Assembly: GCA_002704665.1 (NCBI GenBank) | Contig: PAHB01000029.1 | Coordinates: 1-13,009, forward strand | From: Pseudomonadota bacterium | Lineage (GTDB): Bacteria > Pseudomonadota > Gammaproteobacteria > Burkholderiales > Eutrophovitaceae | Reading direction: 5' to 3' | Length of the DNA stretch: 13,009 nucleotides | In this document: one piece after another, positions 7,810 to 13,009 of the stretch | How the letters are laid out: every line of letters begins with the position of its first letter | How positions within the stretch are numbered: the stretch's first letter is position 1 | Notes under the pieces: model-generated | Database searches by the model: none | Told to the model about the DNA's origin: nothing | Seen by the model: only the letters and a program-made list of their open reading frames with translations | Made by a program: the position numbers and the translations under genes

Positions 7810-8751
7810 TTGAAGTCGAGGTCCGATGAATCTCAAGATGATGTTCTTTTAGATTTTAAAGAGTTATTTGAGGTAATTCTAAAAAGAAAAGTTTGGTTAG
7901 TTGTTTGCACTGGACTTGGAGCTGTTTTTTCAGTTTTTTATTCTTTATCGATACCCAACACTTATAGCTCTGAGACACTTTTAGCCTCAAAAAATAATAC
8001 ACAAGATCGATTGAGCGAAATAGCAGGATCCTATGCTGGATTAGCTCAGATGGCAGGTATTAGTCTAGGCTCAGACGTTGGCAACGATGACTATTATATA
8101 TTGGCGACAATGAATTCCAGAGAATTTTTCAAAAAATATTTTTTCACGGACGTCGACTTAATGATTGAGTTACTTGCAGTGACAGAATGGGATAGTGAAA
8201 CAAACTCGTATTCGTATAACGAGTCTATTAGAAACCAACTTTTAGAAGCTTCAAATGATGGGGTTGGGTTTGGTGAGGCTGGCTTTGCCCTGAATGAGGC
8301 TTACAGAAACTTTAGGGGAAAGTATTCGGTAAACCAGCAGCAGTACTCTAATTTTGTTTTAGTATCAATCCAGCATCTTTCTCCTTTCGTAGCTCAAAAA
8401 TGGGTAGAGAGAATCGTGTCGTCGATAGACTCTGAAATTCGAAATCGAGATATAAAAAAGGCTGAGAGTTCTATTAAATTCTTAAATGAACAGTTAGGTA
8501 AAAATTCTTTAGTCAGTTTGAATTCGGTGTTCGGTAGATTAATAGAAGATCAAACAAGAACCTTAATGTTGGCATATGCCGATTCAGATTATGTTTTTGA
8601 TATGATAGAACCGCCAATCGTTAATATCGTGAAGGTGTCTCCGAAACGCGCGGTCATTTGTATGTGGATAACAGGCTTAAGTTTTCTATTCAGTTTGTTC
8701 CTAATTTTGTGTCAGCATGCCTATATAAAAAATAAATCTACATCACAATAA
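7810..8751 (+). CDS. wzz: Wzz-family polysaccharide chain-length regulator
   Basis: This 313-residue protein has the Wzz/polysaccharide co-polymerase layout. A short cytoplasmic N-terminus with DFKELFEVILKRK leads to a first membrane helix at about residues 28-46, then a periplasmic start typical of the family (IPNTYSSETLLA, 48-59). A long helical periplasmic region follows, then EPPIVNIVKVSPKR (267-280) just before the second membrane helix (about 281-301). The Pro-rich segment next to the second helix is a family signature. There is no C-terminal tyrosine-kinase domain, so it is of the plain Wzz class and not a Wzc. It would sit in the inner membrane and control how far the Wzy polymerase extends the chain. 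The start is TTG at 7810, supported by AGGGGG at 7798-7803 with 6 bases between. Its last 9 bases overlap the end of the convergent methyltransferase gene. Confidence 0.88.
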   Translation: MKSRSDESQDDVLLDFKELFEVILKRKVWLVVCTGLGAVFSVFYSLSIPNTYSSETLLASKNNTQDRLSEIAGSYAGLAQMAGISLGSDVGNDDYYILATMNSREFFKKYFFTDVDLMIELLAVTEWDSETNSYSYNESIRNQLLEASNDGVGFGEAGFALNEAYRNFRGKYSVNQQQYSNFVLVSIQHLSPFVAQKWVERIVSSIDSEIRNRDIKKAESSIKFLNEQLGKNSLVSLNSVFGRLIEDQTRTLMLAYADSDYVFDMIEPPIVNIVKVSPKRAVICMWITGLSFLFSLFLILCQHAYIKNKSTSQ

Positions 8752-9558
8752 GTCTGTAAATCGCTCTAAATACTTTGGATGAATTAGAAGATAATTGTCT
8801 TCGACAATCTCCTCACTAGCTGTCATCTTTCTAAGTTTTTGAGATTGATACCTAAAAAGTTCGTATCCTAATTTATAAAAGGGGCCTACCAGGTCATCTA
8901 AGGTAATTTCGAATCCATCCAAAAACCAAGGATTGATTTCAATTAATATCGAAGGGGTGCTGTTTTTTATTATTCTGGTTGCGCCCTTGAAAGCAAAGTA
9001 TTCGGCTCCCTCAATATCGATTTTTATAAAAGATACGTCCAATGACGCGTCGATATCCTCATCTAAAGTAATCGTTTCACATGTTAGAGAAGTCAAATGC
9101 TTCCATCGGACCTGAGTCTCTTTGCCAGGATGATCGTCATTTCTGTTGACGAAATGTGCTTGGCCAGCCATTAGTTGCCCGGAGGTTTGCAGTGGAACAG
9201 CAAAGGTAACTTTACCTCGTTTATCGCTTACAGCTTTGTTGCTCAATGACACTGATCTGATAGAGAGCTTTCTTATGATTTTTGTTAGGGTTCTAAAGGT
9301 AAAGGGAATTGGCTCGTATGCGAAAACTCTTCCACTGTCACCCACAATTTTAGAAAGGGGATATGTGTACATTCCGAAATTAGCCCCAACATCTATAACG
9401 ATCTCATTTTTCTTGACGGCGTATTCAAGTAGCTCTAATTCTGGCTCTGAAAATCGTCCTGAAAGAATATCTCGGGACATTGACCAAGCTTGTATTTCTT
9501 CATAAAAGACAGTTTTTTTGATGGGGGATAGTAAGAGTTTTACGATTGTTCGCAGCAT
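8743..9558 (-). CDS. FkbM-family SAM-dependent methyltransferase
   Basis: This 271-residue protein carries the FkbM methyltransferase pattern. The SAM-binding loop is DVGANFGMYT (residues 56-65), the end of strand 2 is YEP (81-83), FIKIDIEGAE (177-186) is the hallmark of the family, and ILIEINP (204-210) follows. Family members O-methylate macrolides, sugars and other hydroxyl groups, and they are common in glycan loci, where they decorate sugar residues or chain ends. The N-terminus (IVKLLLSPIKK) is mildly hydrophobic but is not a signal peptide, so it should act in the cytoplasm. It is read leftward, against the surrounding genes, 34 bases downstream of another minus-strand gene, and probably forms a two-gene transcript with it. 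The start ATG has an AGGG about 10 bases upstream on the minus strand. The exact substrate cannot be seen. Confidence 0.88.
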   Translation of the reverse strand: MLRTIVKLLLSPIKKTVFYEEIQAWSMSRDILSGRFSEPELELLEYAVKKNEIVIDVGANFGMYTYPLSKIVGDSGRVFAYEPIPFTFRTLTKIIRKLSIRSVSLSNKAVSDKRGKVTFAVPLQTSGQLMAGQAHFVNRNDDHPGKETQVRWKHLTSLTCETITLDEDIDASLDVSFIKIDIEGAEYFAFKGATRIIKNSTPSILIEINPWFLDGFEITLDDLVGPFYKLGYELFRYQSQKLRKMTASEEIVEDNYLLIHPKYLERFTDLL

Positions 9559-9592
9559 GTCTAAATTGCCCTAGTAGTATTTCAAACTCTAT

Positions 9593-10573
9593 TTACAGTG
9601 ACGCTTTAATTTGATCGTGAGTGAAGTTGGCCTTCTCGAATCCAAAATGGACGCCATCTGAAATTCTAGATTCGATTTCTGTTCCCGCCTTGGCCTTCGA
9701 TACTAGGTTTAGACATCTCTCTTTGATTTGCTCGCCCAATGATTGGTTAGCAAGCAAATCTTTTTCGCAAAGGCTAAGTAAATCTTCGTTTTTTGTTTCT
9801 TGAAGAAGATTTATTATTGAACTTGCTCTGTCGGGGATAGGGCCTTTTTTAAATTCTACTTCCTCTCTCTCTTTCACACCACAAAAGTGGTCATTAGCAG
9901 GATAGTAATCCAGGTAAGTTTCTAGCTTCAAATCCAAGGCTTTAGTCAGACCGATTTTTTTTCCTATTTGCCTCAGTAAAGTGGAGTGCTGGCGCAGGAA
10001 AGGCAGTCTTTTAACCCTGGATAGCAATTGTTTTTGAATTGAGTTACTCCAAAGAGCGTATGTGATACTGAGTTTCTCCGGATACATTGGACAATGAGGT
10101 AAGTACTGATCTACAAAAAGGCTGGTTGATCTTTCGTGTTGGTTCGCAGCTAAAACCTTCATGCTGAATACATTTGATTCAGATTCGTCTCTAACTGGGC
10201 GATCAAAAAGATAGTGAAAGTATCCTGGACCAAAAGCAGTGACTGTTGTGAGCAGCATAGGGCCATGGTGATGAATAGATTTTGTCGAATACTCAGTAGA
10301 CTTAGATGCTAAGGGTATCCAAACATTGGCTATCAGCTCATAGTGTTCACTCGCGCAAATAGGAAAGGCCAATACCGGATAATGCTCCTGACTAAAAAAG
10401 TTCCTTTTATTGAGGTTCGATCTAAGAATTTCACCAAGGAGAGTGTTATTGGTCGATAGATCTTCAAGAATCTTCGAGCTTGTCGCATGTGCTTTTTGTC
10501 GATCTTTCTCTTTTTTAAAAGTCCTATCCAGTTGTTTTTTTAAAAGCTGCAAATTAGATGTATGGCCCTGCAT
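9593..10573 (-). CDS. Uncharacterised protein with a histidine cluster; possible cupin-like metal protein
   Basis: I do not recognise this 326-residue protein with certainty. The first 50 residues are charged and probably helical. The central part (about 65-180) contains HYELIANVWIPL, then SIHHHGPMLLTTVTAFG with His101-103, GPGYFHYLF (116-123), and YLPHCPMYPEKLSITYALWS (157-176) with His160. An HxH pair, later aromatic strands and a lone His before a 'P-x-x-L-x-I-T-x-A-L-W' strand recall cupin/cysteine-dioxygenase-type beta-barrels, where such histidines bind iron or another metal. The last 150 residues are mostly helical and charged, with no known motif. There is no signal peptide or membrane helix. 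It has a good ribosome site (AGGG, 7 bases before the ATG, on the minus strand). It lies upstream of and is probably co-transcribed with the FkbM methyltransferase, so a role in glycan modification or its control is possible. The cupin suggestion is an inference. Confidence 0.7.
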   Translation of the reverse strand: MQGHTSNLQLLKKQLDRTFKKEKDRQKAHATSSKILEDLSTNNTLLGEILRSNLNKRNFFSQEHYPVLAFPICASEHYELIANVWIPLASKSTEYSTKSIHHHGPMLLTTVTAFGPGYFHYLFDRPVRDESESNVFSMKVLAANQHERSTSLFVDQYLPHCPMYPEKLSITYALWSNSIQKQLLSRVKRLPFLRQHSTLLRQIGKKIGLTKALDLKLETYLDYYPANDHFCGVKEREEVEFKKGPIPDRASSIINLLQETKNEDLLSLCEKDLLANQSLGEQIKERCLNLVSKAKAGTEIESRISDGVHFGFEKANFTHDQIKASL

Positions 10574-10743
10574 TTTGCATCCCTAAATCCTCTGGAGCTA
10601 TTGTACATCGTTTATTAAATTAAGCATTTATAGTTTTCTATAGTTCTTATCAGGTAATTGACTAGGCAGGGCTGGATTTAACGAATGTTATAAACTAGAA
10701 TCTCGGCTCTAAAATCCGCAGCGTAAGTCGGTGTGAGTATGTT
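10574..10743. promoter_or_regulatory. Divergent intergenic region, likely promoters for both directions
   Basis: This 170-base AT-rich gap separates the minus-strand pair from the + strand glycosyltransferase, so both transcripts most likely start here. For the minus strand a TACAAT-like -10 (complement of 10602-10607) is visible without a good -35. For the + strand TTGACT (10658-10663) and TATAAA (10689-10694) both match consensus well, but they are 25 bases apart, too far to work as one promoter. TATAGTT occurs twice at an exact 10-base period (10629-10635 and 10639-10645), a possible binding site for a regulator. No terminator is seen. Confidence 0.4.
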
Positions 10744-11859
10744 ATGTCACCAGAGCCACTGACAGGTCAAAAATCGATTTTGCTCCTATGTCCACATCCG
10801 GAAAATGTGGCTCCGGGCCAACGACTTAAGTATGAGCAGTATTTTGATTATCTGCGGAATTCTGGCTACTCGATCACTGTTTCTCCATTTATGTCGGAAA
10901 AAATGCAGTCTATTCTTTACAAGAACGGATTCATTTTTTCTAAAATCCTCGGGACTATTTTCGGATACTTCAAGCGTGTATATGATCTTCTTCGAGCTCC
11001 ATTTTATGACGGTGTTTTTGTTTTTTTGTACGTCACCCCGTTTGGGCCACCTTTTTTCGAACTCCTTCTGTCTATAGCCAATAAGAAACTGATCTACGAT
11101 ATTGATGATATGGTCTTTTTAAAGGAAGAACATAGCGTTAATAGAATAGCGACTCTTTTGAAGGGCCGAACCAAGATGAAATTCCTCATCATGAAGGCAA
11201 AACACGTGATCACCTGCACCCCATACTTGGACGACTACGCCAGGAAATTCAATCATCAAACTACAGACATCTCATCAACCATAAATACAGACGATTACCA
11301 ACCGGTGAATAGATATAAAAACTCGGCTGACGATCCCATAGTTTTGGGTTGGACTGGCAGCCATAGTACGAGCAACTACCTTAAGCTTTTATCTGATGTG
11401 CTTCCTAAATTGGCCGATAAGTACAACATCAAGTTATTGGTAATAGGAGATAAGAGCTTTCAGATGGAAGGAATAGTGTGCGAAGCTCATGCATGGAACT
11501 TAGATAACGAAGTTTCGGATTTACAGAAGATAGACATTGGCCTTTACCCCATCCCAGATGATCCTTGGGTCTACGGGAAAAGCGGATTAAAAGCCCTTCA
11601 ATATATGGCTTTAGGTATACCTACAGTAGCATCGGCAATTGGTACGAACTTCAGAATCATCAAAAGTCTTGAAAATGGAGTTTTAGTAAAAACTGATGAA
11701 GATTGGTATTCTGCGATTGAGTCATTGATCAGGGACTGTGACCTTAGAAGAAGGCTGGGAGAAGCAGGAAGACAAACCGTCCTAAAAAATTATTCCGTGA
11801 TAGCAAATCGAGATACCTATTTGTCCATCTTTGATAGCGTCTATAGATCTTACCACTAA
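10744..11859 (+). CDS. GT4-family glycosyltransferase (GT-B fold)
   Basis: This 371-residue cytoplasmic enzyme has the two Rossmann-like halves of a GT-B glycosyltransferase. The N-terminal half starts with ILLLCPHPENVAPGQRLKYEQY (residues 12-33) and holds YDIDDMVF (118-125). The C-terminal half begins IVLGWTGSHST (199-209) and carries the nucleotide-sugar-binding segment GKSGLKALQYMALGIPTVAS (278-297). The usual E-x7-E pair of GT4 enzymes is not conserved: Gly278 and Gln286 occupy those places, a form I recall in related capsule-locus transferases. It should add one sugar to the growing lipid-linked repeat unit; donor and acceptor are unknown. The start ATG at 10744 has only a weak GAG upstream. 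The UDP-xylose synthase gene begins 15 bases after its stop, so the two are likely co-transcribed. Confidence 0.88.
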   Translation: MSPEPLTGQKSILLLCPHPENVAPGQRLKYEQYFDYLRNSGYSITVSPFMSEKMQSILYKNGFIFSKILGTIFGYFKRVYDLLRAPFYDGVFVFLYVTPFGPPFFELLLSIANKKLIYDIDDMVFLKEEHSVNRIATLLKGRTKMKFLIMKAKHVITCTPYLDDYARKFNHQTTDISSTINTDDYQPVNRYKNSADDPIVLGWTGSHSTSNYLKLLSDVLPKLADKYNIKLLVIGDKSFQMEGIVCEAHAWNLDNEVSDLQKIDIGLYPIPDDPWVYGKSGLKALQYMALGIPTVASAIGTNFRIIKSLENGVLVKTDEDWYSAIESLIRDCDLRRRLGEAGRQTVLKNYSVIANRDTYLSIFDSVYRSYH

Positions 11860-11874
11860 GTGTAGAGTGTTTTT

Positions 11875-12825
11875 ATGAGCCGAATATTGGTTACAGGCGG
11901 CGCCGGATTTTTAGGGTCTCACCTCTGCGAAGCGCTTCTGGCACGCGGCAGTGAAGTAATATGTTTAGATAATTGCTCGACTGGGTCAGAAGAGAATGTT
12001 CAGCATTTGCTTGAAAATGCTAGTTTTTCTTTTATCAATCACGACATTATCACGCCGATCGAGGTGCGTTGTGACGAAATATACAATCTGGCCTGTCCGG
12101 CATCGCCGATCCACTACCAAAAGGACCCAATTAATACTTTTAAAACCAGTGTAACTGGCGCGATCAACCTTTTAGACCTTGCACGCGCGCAGGGCGCAAA
12201 AATATTGCAAGCGTCTACCAGCGAAATATATGGCGATCCAAAAGAGCATCCGCAGAAAGAGGGATACTTTGGCAACGTTAATCCAATAGGAATCAGAGCT
12301 TGCTACGATGAAGGCAAACGAGGAGCAGAAACGCTCTTCTTCGATTTCGCGAGAAAGTATGATGTTGATATTAAAGTTGTAAGGATTTTCAACACTTACG
12401 GTCCAAGGATGTCATTGGAGGACGGTAGAGTGGTTTCTGGCTTTGTAGTTCAAGCGCTCAACCAGGAGCCGCTAACGATATTTGGTGATGGGAGTCAAAC
12501 AAGGTCTTTTTGCTATGTTGATGATCTAGTTGAGGGTTTTGTTCGGATGATGGTTTCCGAATCTTCGGTAAAAGGACCGATTAATTTAGGAAACCCTGGA
12601 GAATTTACAGTTCTTGAGTTGGCAAATTTAGTGATCAAACTAACAGGGTCTTCTTCTCCTATTGAATTCCGAGACTTGCCGCAAGACGATCCTACTAGAA
12701 GGAGGCCTGATATTTCGTTGGCAAGTAACATACTTAAATGGCAGCCGGAAGTCCCTTTGAGAGATGGGCTCCTGAAGACAATAGAATATTTCAAAAGTAA
12801 ATTGAATGGAACAGGGTTATTTTGA
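11875..12825 (+). CDS. uxs: UDP-glucuronate decarboxylase (UDP-xylose synthase)
   Basis: This 316-residue extended SDR enzyme decarboxylates UDP-glucuronate to UDP-xylose with bound NAD+. Motifs match UXS proteins closely: NAD loop GGAGFLG (residues 8-14), YNLACPASPIHYQKDP (70-85), STSEIYGDPKEHPQ (114-127), NPIGIRACYDEGKR (136-149) with catalytic Tyr144 and Lys148, and RIFNTYGPRMS (170-180). NLACPASP and GIRACYDEGKR separate UXS from dTDP-glucose dehydratases and from 4-epimerases. Length is normal for the soluble bacterial form without a membrane anchor. It needs UDP-glucuronate, so a UDP-glucose dehydrogenase should exist elsewhere, as the dehydrogenase at 5399-6673 looks specific for N-acetylated sugars. 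The next gene starts at TTG overlapping its TGA, showing tight coupling. Confidence 0.95.
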   Translation: MSRILVTGGAGFLGSHLCEALLARGSEVICLDNCSTGSEENVQHLLENASFSFINHDIITPIEVRCDEIYNLACPASPIHYQKDPINTFKTSVTGAINLLDLARAQGAKILQASTSEIYGDPKEHPQKEGYFGNVNPIGIRACYDEGKRGAETLFFDFARKYDVDIKVVRIFNTYGPRMSLEDGRVVSGFVVQALNQEPLTIFGDGSQTRSFCYVDDLVEGFVRMMVSESSVKGPINLGNPGEFTVLELANLVIKLTGSSSPIEFRDLPQDDPTRRRPDISLASNILKWQPEVPLRDGLLKTIEYFKSKLNGTGLF

Positions 12826-13009
12826 GTACGGTATTGGTTACGGGCGGAGCAGGCTATATTGGGTCTCATGCGTGTAAAAGGCTTTCTGTCGAAGGTTTTG
12901 AGCCAGTCGTCTTTGATAATTTAGAGCACGGATATAGAGAATTTGTAAAGTGGGGAGATTTAGTTGTAGGGGATCTTCAAGACAAACAGTTATTAGAGGA
13001 CACTATAGA
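12822..13009 (+). CDS. galE: UDP-glucose 4-epimerase GalE, N-terminal fragment (3' end cut by window)
   Basis: From TTG at 12822, which overlaps the TGA of the decarboxylase gene, an open frame runs to the end of the window (62 codons). It reads MSTVLVTGGAGYIGSHACKR, with the NAD loop GGAGYIG at residues 8-14, followed by PVVFDNLEHGYREFVKWG and VVGDLQD. The DNL-x-x-G and GD-L-x-D spacing is that of GalE, which interconverts UDP-glucose and UDP-galactose. AGGG at 12813-12816 sits 5 bases before the TTG and supports this start; there is no in-frame ATG or GTG close by. The catalytic Tyr-x-x-x-Lys lies beyond the window, so GalE cannot be fully separated from close relatives such as UDP-arabinose 4-epimerase. 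That alternative deserves attention because a UDP-xylose synthase is directly upstream. Confidence 0.85.
   Translation, partial: MSTVLVTGGAGYIGSHACKRLSVEGFEPVVFDNLEHGYREFVKWGDLVVGDLQDKQLLEDTI

Noticed and set aside
9146..9505. A 119-codon + strand frame
   Set aside because: It lies wholly opposite the FkbM methyltransferase, whose motifs are intact; its own translation has no recognisable domain.
10658..10694. TTGACT and TATAAA as one promoter for the glycosyltransferase
   Set aside because: The two hexamers are 25 bases apart, well beyond the usual 16-18, so they cannot be scored as a single sigma70 promoter.
12513..12869. A 118-codon minus-strand frame at the right end
   Set aside because: It is antisense to the end of the UDP-xylose synthase and the start of galE, both of which have clear family motifs.

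Overview
The window is a stretch of a surface-polysaccharide (capsule, exopolysaccharide or O-antigen type) gene cluster from a Gram-negative bacterium. An outer-membrane export set resembling the YjbH/GfcB/Wza proteins of Escherichia coli group 4 capsule loci, a Wzz-type chain-length regulator and a TviB/TviC-like sugar pair together suggest a gammaproteobacterium, probably environmental or marine. Base composition looks moderately AT-rich by eye, and several genes appear to start with TTG. The species cannot be fixed from the sequence. The window cuts a gene at each end: a YjbH-like outer-membrane protein on the left and a GalE-like epimerase on the right.

Layout. Positions 1-4127 hold an export module on the + strand: the C-terminal part of a YjbH-family protein, a small lipoprotein that resembles GfcB/YjbF, and a very large multi-SLBB polysaccharide export protein. 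Positions 4186-8751 hold the lipid-linked start of synthesis and precursor supply: a WecA/MraY-family polyprenyl-phosphate sugar-1-phosphate transferase, a TviB-like UDP-N-acetylhexosamine 6-dehydrogenase, a TviC/WbpP-like 4-epimerase, and a Wzz-like chain-length protein. Positions 8743-10573 break the pattern with two minus-strand genes: an FkbM-family methyltransferase and a protein I cannot name, with a histidine cluster that recalls cupin-type metal sites. Positions 10744-13009 return to the + strand with a GT4 glycosyltransferase, a UDP-glucuronate decarboxylase (UDP-xylose synthase) and the start of galE.

How the parts fit. The transferase would load the first sugar phosphate on undecaprenyl phosphate. 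TviB and TviC homologues would supply UDP-GlcNAcA/UDP-GalNAcA, the decarboxylase UDP-xylose, and GalE UDP-galactose. The GT4 enzyme would add one residue and FkbM may O-methylate the glycan. Wzz would set chain length, and the SLBB protein with the YjbH and lipoprotein partners would carry the polymer across the periplasm and outer membrane. No flippase (Wzx), polymerase (Wzy) or tyrosine kinase (Wzc) is visible here, so those parts must lie outside the window if this is a Wzy-dependent system. No tRNA, rRNA, CRISPR array or insertion sequence was seen, and there is no gene-free stretch longer than 300 bases (the longest is 170).
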